Shown in pieces: positions 1 through 10,320 of a stretch of DNA of 64,000 nt (its first letter is position 1; the number at the start of each line of letters is the position of its first letter). The notes under the pieces were generated by a model that was given only the letters and a program-made list of their open reading frames with translations, ran no database searches and had not been told where the DNA came from. Source of the stretch: Kazachstania africana CBS 2517. Lineage: Eukaryota; Ascomycota; Saccharomycetes; Saccharomycetales; Saccharomycetaceae. The stretch lies in contig NC_018940.1 of assembly GCF_000304475.1 (NCBI RefSeq), positions 496,001 to 560,000 on the forward strand, in the 5' to 3' direction. A program made the translations under genes and the position numbers.

Positions 1-42
1 ATTATTATTATTATTATTAGTAGTAGTAGTAGTAGTAGTAGC

Positions 43-86
<44 letters not shown>

Positions 87-93
87 CAGAAGT
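1..93. repeat. Trinucleotide microsatellite inside RPH1/GIS1
   Basis: Six ATT units are followed by about two dozen AGT or AGC units. On the minus strand this encodes Asn and Thr runs within the linker after the JmjN domain. Repeats like this change length easily by slippage, and the tract touches the window edge, so its full length is unknown. Confidence 0.9.
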
Positions 94-393
94 AGTTAAA
101 TTTTTCCAATCATTAATGTTGAACGACCTACCAGTATTATTATTATTTTCAACAATATGAATTCCATTAGCACTAGTAAAAACCGATTGACTAATAATTT
201 GTGAATTATTACTATTATTGTTACTATTCAAAATAATATCATTTTGATATAATTCATCAAGCCATTTTTTTGGCGGAATTATTTTACAAACTCCGCAAGG
301 TATTGATTTGAATGATAATGATTTTAAATAATTTGGAACATTCTTAAAATCTTCATAAGATGGACTGAAGACTGGTACAGAGTCGTTAGTCAT
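1..393 (-). CDS. RPH1: RPH1/GIS1-type JmjN-JmjC histone demethylase/transcription factor, 5' part only
   Basis: The gene starts at the ATG at 393 and runs off the window start after 131 codons with no stop. Residues about 7-48 form a JmjN domain (VPVFSPSYEDF, then KIIPPKKW), followed by a conserved patch ending in NINDWKNL, as in yeast Rph1 and Gis1. After that comes a low-complexity Thr tract, then Asn, encoded by ACT/GCT and AAT repeats; the JmjC core and zinc fingers lie outside the window. Rph1 is a nuclear H3K36 demethylase and repressor of stress and autophagy genes, and Gis1 is its paralog in the post-diauxic response. The divergent neighbour CCA1 matches the RPH1 locus of S. cerevisiae, but here the locus merges both sister regions, so RPH1 and GIS1 cannot be told apart. 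Family is confident; the paralog is not. Confidence 0.85.
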
Positions 394-1742
394 CTTTAGT
401 AGCAGCAGTACCTTGATTTGTTATTATCTTTATGCTCTATAAGGTAACTTTTCTTGAAAAGGGCTTACTAATAGGAAGATGAGAGAGAAGTAGTAATAGT
501 AGTAGAGTAAGCAGTACTTTATTTGACACAAAAAAAAAGATGACGAAAAAGGTAGTACTGATTAATAGTATTTGGCTTGTAATGGATAATGTCAGTTGAT
601 ATTATGTGTCTGATACTTTGTTAGTCTTTATAATCCGCAGTATTTATACTCTTTAAATTGATGGAACCCAAACAGTGATCAAAATATTCTCCTTCGATTT
701 GAAAAAAAGCAGCAATAAAAATTGGAGTCAATAACTGTCGTTGAATTCTTTCTAAATATGAGTATGACGGATTTCAAATCAACCCGTTTAAGACAAAATG
801 GTAATAGTAGTGATAGTATATATATATATATATATGTATGAATATATGTGATATAAATTTTATTACGGTTCAATTTATGGATATTACATACTAAAAATAT
901 ATATAAATTTTTAAGGGATACCCTCTGCGGAAGCACTCATTGACATTTATTAATTAATAGCCAATACTATCGGCAGTGGCAATACAACACTGTCCATACT
1001 AAAAGTCCATGCGGATGCGTTACGCTCTTTTCACCAGAATTGACAGAATCCAGACGGGGGGGAGCCAAGCCAAAAATCGATGGCTCATCATGAGAGCATT
1101 TTTGCGGTAAGAGGAAGGCGTGTGTCAAAATCGTCTATTATTGGTGATTGCATCGTTTGCCTGAGAAGACATCACAGCAATGTGAGTTGACAGTCAGCTG
1201 ACGCTTGCGAAGAAGTCCCTGCAGCAGCGGCAGCGGCAGGAGTCCAAGAGGTGTGTGCTGATGCTGACTTTGGATCCGGCCATCGGCACTGCAGCGGTCT
1301 CTTCACTTGGCAATGTCCGAACACGACGCAGGGCTTTCTCCGTAAATTTTACTTTTTTTTTTTTCTTTTTCTCTTGAAATTCCGCGAAATGTGAGGAGAC
1401 TCTCTCCAGGGAATTCTCCGCGTATGGCTTCGGAGGGGAAGGGATGGTGCCAATAAACAATGGAAACAATGGCAGCCATCCGACAGAAGCGGGAAGCTCA
1501 AACGGAGCCGTCTCCCGGAGAAAGTTAGGGTTCCCCGATGGAGGGGAGGAAGCCCTAGTCATGTGACTAGGGCTCAGCTTTTTTTTATAATTTAGGTCTT
1601 ACCGGCCGTTCCTGATTTCTTTTTACAGCTATTTACCTATAGCCACATCATCGATCGTCTTATTAGATTGTAATCGGAACATCGAACGATATATATTTAC
1701 TCGACGCAATAACACTCCAAAACCCACTTCCCTCCCCCATAC
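394..1742. other. Divergent intergenic region between RPH1/GIS1 and CCA1
   Basis: This 1.35 kb holds both promoters. It contains a second AGT/AAT-rich patch near 484-515, a TA-repeat run near 818-836, a T-run near 1350 and the palindrome listed at 1551. Minus-strand open frames at 679-936 and 1194-1562 have no recognisable similarity and low-complexity composition, so I do not call them. Confidence 0.6.
1551..1574. promoter_or_regulatory. 24-bp palindrome containing a Cbf1/CDEI-type E-box
   Basis: An 11-bp arm (AGCCCTAGTCA) is repeated as its exact reverse complement after a 2-bp centre. The middle, CATGTGAC at 1560-1567, reads GTCACATG on the minus strand and fits the Cbf1/CDEI consensus RTCACRTG. 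It lies about 170 bp upstream of the CCA1 start. No AT-rich CDEII or CDEIII-like sequence follows on either side, so this is a candidate factor site and not a centromere. Confidence 0.5.
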
Positions 1743-3008
1743 ATGTCTATAAATTTATCCGACGATGAAGAACATTTGTGTTCATATCTAAGAGATTTTA
1801 TTAGAGACTTAAAACAATTTCATTGGGTTAAAATTTGGATCACCGGTGGTTGGGTAAGAGATAAATTATTAGGTTACAATCCACATGATATAGATATCGT
1901 TGTCATTGGTCTCACGGGACCAGATTTCATGAATCATTTAAAAAAATACCATTCTTTACATTACAATCAATATTTACCATCTCATATAATAAAGGCAAAT
2001 TCAGAAAAAGGCAAAGCTTATGATATTGCTGCAACTAAATTATTTGATATTACCCTGGATTTCACTGGGATACCGCTCACTACTGAATTCGGTGATTCCA
2101 TATCTCCTCGTGCCGCCATTCTTCAAGACGTATATTCAAGAGATTTAACGATAAATACTCTATATTACAATATTTTCAATGGTAAAATCGAAGATTATTC
2201 AAAAGAAGGTCTTTCTGATATAGAAAACGAATTAATAGACACTGTTGCATTACCTTATGAGACATTAGCGGCCGATCCATTGAGAGTCTTAAGAATCATT
2301 AGATTTGCAACTTTCTATAGGTTTAAAATTTTACAAGAAACTTTTAAGGCAATGCAAAATTCGGATATTCATTACTTATTATCAAAAAGAGTCGCTAGAG
2401 AAAGATTTAGCAAAGAAATTGAAAAAATATTCGATGATGAAGACGTTGAAATTGGGCTTAAATTGATTCATAACGTACGTATCGAGAGTATTATCTTCGA
2501 TTGGACAGGTGATGAATATTTAAAAAAATATAATATCATTAATAATCCAGACATCGGTCTTATTTCTTTCATTTATCGCCATGGTGTGTTAAGACGACAT
2601 TTACGAAAAATTTATACCAAGTATAATGGATTTTTTGAATTTGCAACATATGATTTGATAGAAATGTTAACAGATAGTTTATCAAAAAGAATCTTTCTTC
2701 TTTCGATAATTCTTTATCCAATGAAAGACATCGAAATCATTGCTCATCCAAAGAAATTATACAAAAGAAATCTACCCCTCTCTGAAATGGTAGTAAAAGA
2801 AGGTTTAAAGAGGCCAGGTAAAGAAGCTAAACTTGTTTCTCAAATAGTAGATGGTCTATCAGACTCTCTGTCAACGATGTCCGAAAATTTCGATCTCGAC
2901 GACCTAGAAGACTTTGAAGATCAATACATATGCCAGCACTGTACTCCTTGCGTGGACAAGATTAAAGTGTACGTAGCGGAATTTTTACTCTACATGGGCG
3001 TGAACTGA
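1743..3008 (+). CDS. CCA1: Divergent, C-terminally short CCA-adding tRNA nucleotidyltransferase (CCA1-like)
   Basis: This is a class II poly(A) polymerase/CCA-adding family protein of 421 aa; S. cerevisiae Cca1 is about 546 aa. The nucleotidyltransferase head is clear: ITGGWVRDKLLG at 33-44, metal-binding Asp49 and Asp51 (HDIDIVV), and DPLRVLRIIRFA further on. Three departures stand out. The family RRD motif reads SRD (Ser132-Arg133-Asp134). The C-terminal tail of about 125 residues is missing and replaced by an acidic stretch and a Cys-containing end (CQHCTPC). The N terminus starts close to the fold, with no presequence like the one that sends S. cerevisiae Cca1 to mitochondria. The reading frame is long and intact, so it is probably expressed. 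Locus and fold say CCA1; whether it still adds CCA is uncertain, and it may be a diverged second copy. Confidence 0.8.
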   Translation: MSINLSDDEEHLCSYLRDFIRDLKQFHWVKIWITGGWVRDKLLGYNPHDIDIVVIGLTGPDFMNHLKKYHSLHYNQYLPSHIIKANSEKGKAYDIAATKLFDITLDFTGIPLTTEFGDSISPRAAILQDVYSRDLTINTLYYNIFNGKIEDYSKEGLSDIENELIDTVALPYETLAADPLRVLRIIRFATFYRFKILQETFKAMQNSDIHYLLSKRVARERFSKEIEKIFDDEDVEIGLKLIHNVRIESIIFDWTGDEYLKKYNIINNPDIGLISFIYRHGVLRRHLRKIYTKYNGFFEFATYDLIEMLTDSLSKRIFLLSIILYPMKDIEIIAHPKKLYKRNLPLSEMVVKEGLKRPGKEAKLVSQIVDGLSDSLSTMSENFDLDDLEDFEDQYICQHCTPCVDKIKVYVAEFLLYMGVN

Positions 3009-3106
3009 AACAGCAGCGTACTTTCTTTCTTTTTTTTGTTTGCAACAACACCAGTAGATCTGACATCATTATATATCTCAGAACTTTACGAAAAGTAATG
3101 ACATTT

Positions 3107-4495
3107 TTAAACAAAAGAGTCTATATAAAAATTCTTAAAATTATTGTCCCCACGCGTATTACTAGTTTCACTAATGGTAGCCTTATTTACAATACTGGCC
3201 GTACCAGCAGCTGCCGCTGTGTTGCTGCCATCATCATCAATTCTATTATGTGATATTACTGAATGAGGTATTGTGCCCAATTTATGTAAAGTTATGGCAA
3301 AATTATCAAAATCAAACTGTTGACTCGCGACAGTAGTGTCATTAGGATTATCAATAAGCCCGCTGTGTATATTTGAACCATGAAAACTTATATCAAAATC
3401 ATCATATAAGTTTCCTCTAGCTATAGAAATTGAGCTTTCACAGAAATTACGAGATCTCAATAATTTATCATCAAATGATTCATGCAATTCTTCAATGATC
3501 CAACTCATATCAATTCTGGAATCATGCAACAGACTTTTAGACGCTTTGTTTCGATGCAATTCTGTACTGTTTGTGTCTATAAATGTCTCATTTTTATTAA
3601 TCAAATTGGGCGATTTATTTATTCTCTTCCTGGAAGTAGTATTCTTTGGAGTTTTGACATGCTTTGAAGGTAGATATTTATTCATAGAATTTGACAGTGA
3701 GTTCGTTGAATTTACACGATGAGTCGGTGACAATCTGTACCTATAAAGAGCACCGACAATGAAATTATCACTCGCGGATAATGGTGTCGTTTCACATTTC
3801 TCCATGATAGGAACAGACTTACGTTTATCAGGACTGAAAATTTTATTAAATTCAGTGATGGCATCATTTTCTATATGATTTGACATCGATTGTGAAATTG
3901 CATTAGTAGCAGTGCAGCATTTATCAAAGAATATGTTTTTCGAATTGGCAATATCGTGCTTTGCAATTGGAGTTAAAGGGGGCATCATTTTCAAATCTGC
4001 ACTCTTTGATCTAGTAGTTCCTCTGGTAACTTTGACTTGTTCTGTGGAAATATCATCGAGCAAATTTATGGGAGTGAGATCAGTGGACTCATCGAGGAGG
4101 TTAACCAGTCTGGAGATTGTCTCTTGATTTGGTTTGTTCTCAATACTTCTTGGATACAGGTCGACGATTGATGATGCGGAATCCGTTAATGAAAAATCAT
4201 CTTTATCTTCTACCGTATAATTTACAAATATTCTATTTTGAGTCTTTTCCTTCGAGACCGTTACTTTCTTTTTAGTGTTTTCTCCTATGGGGGAACTACT
4301 AAAAAAATTCGATTCCTTTGATACACGAGTGTTATTATCTGAACGATTTGTAGAATTGAAGCTCTCTAGTTCTAACTTACTAGGAATAGAATTTTTATGA
4401 TAATGAGGTATCTTCCATTTGGTAATTGAATCTCTCAGAGGTGATGAACGTGAACGTATCTTGGATTTATGTAGTGGCAATTGCTGCTCTGACAT
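3107..4495 (-). CDS. BCK2: Bck2-like G1/S transcription activator, short form
   Basis: The protein has 462 aa from the ATG at 4495. I prefer this start to an in-frame ATG 12 codons upstream because it puts the conserved TKWKIPHY block at residue 25-32, the same place as in S. cerevisiae Bck2. A second conserved patch, FVNYTVED, follows near residue 90. The rest is Ser/Asn-rich and low in structure. Bck2 promotes G1/S transcription in parallel with Cln3 and acts with Mcm1. The protein is much shorter than the S. cerevisiae one (about 850 aa), so much of the middle and C-terminal region is absent. Position between CCA1 and DNF1 matches the S. cerevisiae locus exactly. Confidence 0.8.
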   Translation of the reverse strand: MSEQQLPLHKSKIRSRSSPLRDSITKWKIPHYHKNSIPSKLELESFNSTNRSDNNTRVSKESNFFSSSPIGENTKKKVTVSKEKTQNRIFVNYTVEDKDDFSLTDSASSIVDLYPRSIENKPNQETISRLVNLLDESTDLTPINLLDDISTEQVKVTRGTTRSKSADLKMMPPLTPIAKHDIANSKNIFFDKCCTATNAISQSMSNHIENDAITEFNKIFSPDKRKSVPIMEKCETTPLSASDNFIVGALYRYRLSPTHRVNSTNSLSNSMNKYLPSKHVKTPKNTTSRKRINKSPNLINKNETFIDTNSTELHRNKASKSLLHDSRIDMSWIIEELHESFDDKLLRSRNFCESSISIARGNLYDDFDISFHGSNIHSGLIDNPNDTTVASQQFDFDNFAITLHKLGTIPHSVISHNRIDDDGSNTAAAAGTASIVNKATISETSNTRGDNNFKNFYIDSFV

Positions 4496-5631
4496 GAAAT
4501 GGAAAAGTAAAGAAGAAGAAATCAAATTCAATAATTGAGCGTTCCTTACTTGATATATAAACTATACCTATGTATTTTCTTTTTTGGTAGTCAACAAAAT
4601 GCTATATGTGTTTACTCAATAAAGTCCTTCTAAGATTGTGAACCAATACTGCCTTCTTGGAAGCGTCTTTCCTGTTGCTCAAGTTCAATTGATACAAAAT
4701 TTCGTGAAATCAAAAATTAGATCAGTGGAGGGTTGAGATACGTTTCTTCGCAAGTGAGAACTCACTTCTACTATATATAATCCCGTTCTACTTATCGATT
4801 TCTGATTAGTTTATACTGCCGCTAGAAGATCTGCAACGCATGAAGAGAAGATAAAAAAATCCGAACTAGACTCAGTACCATAGGAGAGATAGGAAAGCCT
4901 TAGAAAGAGAGTTCAATCAATTGGCAAGACATTACTATCACCGTGACTCCCGAAACACAGTAGGAGATGTCTTCGGAGAAAGAGTGAAGTCACAATGGAT
5001 ATGTCGCTGATATATTGTGAGTAATCATAGCTGCAGTTAAACAGGTTAAGTACGGTGCCCGAACACAACTACTAGAGAAGCAGAGTGAAAGGAGAAGCCA
5101 AATAATGAAAGAGACAAAAAGCCCATTCGGCATCAGAGAGAGGCGGGGAGACAGTATGACGGATAATAATTCTCGAGAGAAAACAGCGAATAATTTCTTA
5201 GTCTAGTGCCGATTGACAAAACGGCTACGACAGCGCTTCCTCATCCTCGACATCTCCTTCTTGAACAATAATCTTAATTCCTTCAATCGACACCCCCCGT
5301 TATCCTCCTCTTTCTTGCACACATTCTTGATCTCTCAGCCTTTCCTTTTTCCACGCTCAACTTGAAAAGCCTAACCGTGAACTGCCCCGAGACAGAAGAA
5401 AGATAATTCTAATTACATTTCGTCATCCACGTTGAGTTGATCATAGAAACTAAAATTAAAATATGATTTAAGAAAACCGCTAACAAGAATGTAGGTGGAT
5501 CGTGTACAATTCAGTATGTATCACTCCACTATTTTATATGTACAGTTCGTTAATTGTTTCGTCATCTATCTACCATATAATATACACTCTATAAACGAAG
5601 AAAGCTTTTTTTTTTGAAGGAAAAAAAAACG
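4496..5631. other. Intergenic region upstream of BCK2, downstream of DNF1/DNF2
   Basis: About 1.1 kb serves as the BCK2 promoter and the DNF1 3' region. It is purine-rich in the middle and has a pyrimidine-rich stretch near 5240-5360. No coding or RNA feature is recognised. Confidence 0.5.
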
Positions 5632-8600
5632 TCAGTTATTTCTTAGTAATGACTCCGCATTTGTCAAACCAGGCAAGTCTAATGAAGTCCTTGCCCTTTC
5701 CACGGAATATCTAGTATCAAGTTGGTTTTCTCGTAACATCTCATCTCGAGTTCTATCTAATGATGTCATTCCTCGTGAATAAGTGACACTTGATCTGTTA
5801 TTAGTACGTTTATCAGAAATTTGCCAGTCATCTGTATGGCCTTGCTTTTCACTCATGTTAGTTTCTTGACCACTACTAGGCTTGTCCATGAAATCCAATG
5901 GTATTTCTTCTACTATAACACTTTCGTTTGAAGCATCACTTGATCCAAGTAATACATCTTGGTAATTTAAACTCTTTTCGAAAATTGTAACTTTTTTAAT
6001 CTTTGGTTTATCAGGATCAGTTGGGTCATAATCCTCTGGATATTGGTCGTAATATCCACTGGACCACATTTCCCTAATAATATCAATATCATTTGGATGT
6101 AATAATTTTTGAAAATTATCATACGTGAATCTGGGCACTAAAGCGAAAAATATACCGACTATTAGTACTGCCCAAAATGAAGGTTGTCCAAATATACGTT
6201 GTGCGGCTCTGAAAAATTCAACACTTAAATAGGATAATGACCAAATACCTGTCCATCCAACGTAAATAAGCACGGACAATGCCATAAAGAAACATGTAAA
6301 CCAGTCCCACCTCTTTTGTTCCATTAAAATATAAAGATTCGACGATAATACCGCAATACCTGTAACTGGAACACCCACATAATATCTATGGTCTAATCCC
6401 AAACCATTATGCGAAATGAGCGTGGTAGCTCTGTATAGACAGTAAGGGAAAAAATAACAAATTGCAGATTGGTATACACCATCAACCATGTACCATAGAA
6501 ATCTTGCTTGGTTCCAATCTTTTCTTAAGATACCGGAACGGTAAAGCTGAGGAACGATTAAAGAAATTTTAGGAGCAACATCTTGATCTAATACACCAAG
6601 CATAATAGGCGGCAAAGATGTAAAAGCTAAATTATAGAAAGTTGTGTACGTCGATTCAAATAAATAGGAACCGTCAAAGTTATTGTGGATACCATACCAA
6701 AACATAGCCACTGCAAAAACAACATTCTTGTAGAAAAATTGTGGAATCATTTCGGCTAATCTCTTGTAGCACCATCTACCGTGTACTAATAGTAGTCTGG
6801 TCAAATATCTAAATTGTGCAATGGCAAAATCAGAGCACATAACCGCTTGACGACCTTCTTCACCGGCAATACCAATACCAATATCAGCTGATTGAATCAT
6901 CGCAACATCATTAGACCCATCACCGATTGCTAATGTCATAACATTTAATGAGTTTTTAACCAATTTAACAACGGAAGCCTTTTGTGCTGGGGATACACGG
7001 CAACATAAAACTGCTTTACAGTTTTTACATAACAACAAAAACTTTCTACTCAACTCTTCAGTGCTTAAAGCTACCTTCAAAGCTTCACCATCAATGACAA
7101 CAGCAAGCTCTCCTTCCGGTAAACCATGTTCTTTCTTGGCGTCTGCTAATTCTAGTTCTGAACCGCTCATATCGAATTTTTCACGTAAATATTTTGATAA
7201 TAAGGATGAAACTACTTCTTCTTTTGTATTACCAAGATCCTTGACATCATCACCACCTGTTTTCACAACTACTAGTTCCATATCAGTGTTCAATAAATTA
7301 CATGAAAACCCGATATTTATTGCTGTTTCAACTTTATCACCAGTTAGAACCCATAATTTGATACCAGCTTCTGCAAGCAGAGAGATGGATTCTGGTACAC
7401 CATCTTGCAATCTATCTTCAATTGCGGTTCCACCAAGCAAAATTAATTCCCTTTCCACCAAATCTGCCACATTGTCTAATTCTTCTTCTCTATCTGTCAA
7501 AGCGGCGGCAGCAAGCTCGTATTTTTTATTCCAGCTTATATATTGTGACCATGTTAATTCCCTTTGTGCAACACATAAAGTTCTGAGACCTTCAGTGGCA
7601 TATTGTTCCAAATGTAAGGCTGTCTTTTCCAATAATTTGACATCGTTGTTTTCACGATCTAGCCTGGAATAAATGACAGAGTCTGCACCTTTACAGATCA
7701 ACAACGCTCTTGGCTCATCATGCTCACTCTGTGTAGGAATCTTGATAATACAACTCATTCTCTTTCTTGAGGAATTGAATTCCAAAATATTCAAAACTTC
7801 AAATTCTTTTTGAAGACCTTGAACCTCAACAATTAAGCCAGTCTTTGAAGTGCCAACGAAACTAAAACCTACATCTCTTGCCGTGGTGACTAGTGCAGCC
7901 TCATCTGGGGATTGTGCCTTTATATCTAATTTCTTAGGATTTTCTTGATTTGGTTCAATCAAAACAGAATGGCATAAGGCCAAAGCTAGCATAAAGTGCT
8001 CACAGCTTTTTTGTTGCAGTTCGCCATTTTTACCTTGCAAATCATAAGCATACTCCTTGGAAACGAATGTAATGTCTTCTGGGAAAAATTGTGAATTGTC
8101 TGATATTTTGGATAGTTCAGCAATCATTTCTTCCCTGTCAAGAGCAATTTCCTTCTTTTCACGACGAGATTCTTCTTCGACATCAGCACCTTGTCTTTTT
8201 CTTAACCCAGCTAAGGCTTCCGTATATGCACGGCCATAAGAAATACCATTAACAGTACATTTTTTGAATTCCATAACATTTTGAGTCAAAGTACCAGTTT
8301 TATCAGAAAAGATATATTCCACCTGCCCTAGATCATCACATATACTCCAAGATTTTGGGGTACAAGGATAATCCAATTTTTCATTGTAAATTAAGACGTC
8401 GAGATAAATAAAAATTGCTTGGGCTGTTTTAATGATTTCAATGGAAATATACAGAGAAATAGGAATTAACGATTGATATAAAATCAACGCAACCCAGAAA
8501 GAAATGAACCCACTCATCCCTGGAGAACCCCCAACCTCTCCAAACTCAAAAGAGTCCCTAGAAGAGGGCTCTTTGGTGTAATAAACACCATTGATAATGG

Positions 8601-10320
8601 CGGCAATTAAACATAGAATGAATAAAAAGACAAAATTGACCATTACTGAAAGATTTAGCTCTCTTGAAATTCTTGATTTTTTTGTCGGAGTTACCCCAGC
8701 ATTTAACATAATTTTAGTCTCATCACCAGTGAAAACGACAATACCCATTGCCCACTTTGTATTTCTCAAGGTGCATCCACGAAGCAGCATGTTATTAATA
8801 GTAACAGGTTCATTTTTTGATTCGCCAGATCCCGAGTCATCCCACCTTAGATTACCTTGGTACGAATATAAGTTTGCATGGGGACCTTCACTTTCAACCC
8901 AAAATTGACTTCTTGCGATATTTTTCGAGCTTCTTATTGACGAACTACATTTTAACGCTTGACGAACCTTTAAGTTACTTTCACCATCCAAGTTTTTAGT
9001 TTCAATGTAACAAGCCCCATCGATGTCTGATGTAGATAAAAGAATCATATCAGCTGGGATTTCATCATTATTGTGAATACGAATAATATCACCCACAACC
9101 ACATTCTTCCAATAATTTCTACCGAATTTGCAATCCTCTCTTGGAGGCAATGATTTGCTTAAGATACCAACATCATTAGAGTCAAAAATATTTTCATTAT
9201 CAAGAGATGGACGACCATAGTCTGCAGATACTCTATAACTTTGTAGTGAATCCAATGACGAACGTGGTAGGTTTGTTCCTGCCGCCTTGAGACGTAACTC
9301 CAATCTTTTTCTGGCTTTCCTTGCTTCTCTACCAGACGAACTTAATCGTTCGCTTAGAAACTTGAAGCATTTCATTAAAAGTCTGGTATTCAATTTTTTG
9401 AATTTTCTCCATAGAGAGACATTATCTACAGCAACATTTGGGTTTTCTATACCTGTCAAGATATGTGTTTTTGTATTATTAACTTCCATATCTAGAATGG
9501 TTCTTCTCGAATCTTCAAATCCGTCCTTAACAGCAGTAAGGAAAACGATAACGACCAGGGGAACAGTAGCTAGACCAGGATTTGAGACACCGAAAATACT
9601 GAAGTACCCAAGAATAACTAATATCAGAAAAAAAATATTAGCAAGGTTATTGAATTGAAGAAAGATATTTCGAGGTAAAAAAGTCAGTGGTGTATACTTT
9701 GTAGTTCTGATTTTATTTCTTGAGTATTGCGCTATTGGCAAGCCATCTTCGTCTATCATATCGTCTGGTAAAGGCAAATTAAAATAAATGGTTCTCAGCT
9801 GATCAGCATGGTTCCTTAACATCAAAGAAGTATCATTATTATCACCACCTCTTAATTCGTCAAATGCACCTTGGAAATTCTTTTTGGCCCATTTTAAAGT
9901 CTTGGACCTACCAAAACGATCTCTTCCTTTTACTCTTTTGGTTCCTAATCTTAATCTTTTAATATGGGAACTTTCTCCATTGTAGATTTCTGTAGCAGGT
10001 TCATCACTACCGAAATCAAGATCATCAAATGTTGCTGATTTGCCCATTACTGGAGTTGGTAAAATTGAATGAGCATCATCCTCATATGATTCATCATTTG
10101 AATCTAAAACGACTTCTTCAACATCGTCACTGCTGAACTTAATTTTTGGAACAGTATTAGTTCGTTGATTTAAATTACTGTAGCTTACGTGGCTTAATTG
10201 TACGTTATTTTCGAACTGGAAGGAATCATCAAATGGAGACAATGTCTGTTCTACCTGTTGGCTAATATCACCATCTTCATCGTCTAAGGAAGATGATATC
10301 TTCTTTGGGAGATTAGACAT
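5632..10320 (-). CDS. DNF1: P4-type ATPase, plasma-membrane aminophospholipid flippase Dnf1/Dnf2
   Basis: A 1562-aa P4-ATPase, close to S. cerevisiae Dnf1 (1571 aa). It flips phosphatidylcholine and phosphatidylethanolamine analogues to the cytosolic leaflet at the plasma membrane and in endocytic vesicles, with a Cdc50/Lem3-type partner. Visible motifs in order: a long acidic N-terminal tail, the first membrane pair, the actuator loop ETKNLDGESNLK (P4 form of the dephosphorylation motif), the PISL motif in membrane segment 4, the phosphorylation motif DKTGTLTQN with Asp673, KGADSVIY in the nucleotide domain, TGDK and GDGSNDVAMIQ in the hinge, then six C-terminal membrane segments. BCK2 on one side and UBC13 on the other join the DNF1 and DNF2 loci of S. 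cerevisiae, so this single gene stands for both. Confidence 0.95.
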   Translation of the reverse strand: MSNLPKKISSSLDDEDGDISQQVEQTLSPFDDSFQFENNVQLSHVSYSNLNQRTNTVPKIKFSSDDVEEVVLDSNDESYEDDAHSILPTPVMGKSATFDDLDFGSDEPATEIYNGESSHIKRLRLGTKRVKGRDRFGRSKTLKWAKKNFQGAFDELRGGDNNDTSLMLRNHADQLRTIYFNLPLPDDMIDEDGLPIAQYSRNKIRTTKYTPLTFLPRNIFLQFNNLANIFFLILVILGYFSIFGVSNPGLATVPLVVIVFLTAVKDGFEDSRRTILDMEVNNTKTHILTGIENPNVAVDNVSLWRKFKKLNTRLLMKCFKFLSERLSSSGREARKARKRLELRLKAAGTNLPRSSLDSLQSYRVSADYGRPSLDNENIFDSNDVGILSKSLPPREDCKFGRNYWKNVVVGDIIRIHNNDEIPADMILLSTSDIDGACYIETKNLDGESNLKVRQALKCSSSIRSSKNIARSQFWVESEGPHANLYSYQGNLRWDDSGSGESKNEPVTINNMLLRGCTLRNTKWAMGIVVFTGDETKIMLNAGVTPTKKSRISRELNLSVMVNFVFLFILCLIAAIINGVYYTKEPSSRDSFEFGEVGGSPGMSGFISFWVALILYQSLIPISLYISIEIIKTAQAIFIYLDVLIYNEKLDYPCTPKSWSICDDLGQVEYIFSDKTGTLTQNVMEFKKCTVNGISYGRAYTEALAGLRKRQGADVEEESRREKKEIALDREEMIAELSKISDNSQFFPEDITFVSKEYAYDLQGKNGELQQKSCEHFMLALALCHSVLIEPNQENPKKLDIKAQSPDEAALVTTARDVGFSFVGTSKTGLIVEVQGLQKEFEVLNILEFNSSRKRMSCIIKIPTQSEHDEPRALLICKGADSVIYSRLDRENNDVKLLEKTALHLEQYATEGLRTLCVAQRELTWSQYISWNKKYELAAAALTDREEELDNVADLVERELILLGGTAIEDRLQDGVPESISLLAEAGIKLWVLTGDKVETAINIGFSCNLLNTDMELVVVKTGGDDVKDLGNTKEEVVSSLLSKYLREKFDMSGSELELADAKKEHGLPEGELAVVIDGEALKVALSTEELSRKFLLLCKNCKAVLCCRVSPAQKASVVKLVKNSLNVMTLAIGDGSNDVAMIQSADIGIGIAGEEGRQAVMCSDFAIAQFRYLTRLLLVHGRWCYKRLAEMIPQFFYKNVVFAVAMFWYGIHNNFDGSYLFESTYTTFYNLAFTSLPPIMLGVLDQDVAPKISLIVPQLYRSGILRKDWNQARFLWYMVDGVYQSAICYFFPYCLYRATTLISHNGLGLDHRYYVGVPVTGIAVLSSNLYILMEQKRWDWFTCFFMALSVLIYVGWTGIWSLSYLSVEFFRAAQRIFGQPSFWAVLIVGIFFALVPRFTYDNFQKLLHPNDIDIIREMWSSGYYDQYPEDYDPTDPDKPKIKKVTIFEKSLNYQDVLLGSSDASNESVIVEEIPLDFMDKPSSGQETNMSEKQGHTDDWQISDKRTNNRSSVTYSRGMTSLDRTRDEMLRENQLDTRYSVERARTSLDLPGLTNAESLLRNN

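Noticed and set aside
679..1562. Minus-strand open frames 679-936 and 1194-1562
   Set aside because: Low-complexity, no recognised domain, lying in the RPH1-CCA1 promoter region.
7061..9658. Plus-strand open frames inside DNF1 (for example 7061-7672)
   Set aside because: Shadows of the DNF1 coding frame.
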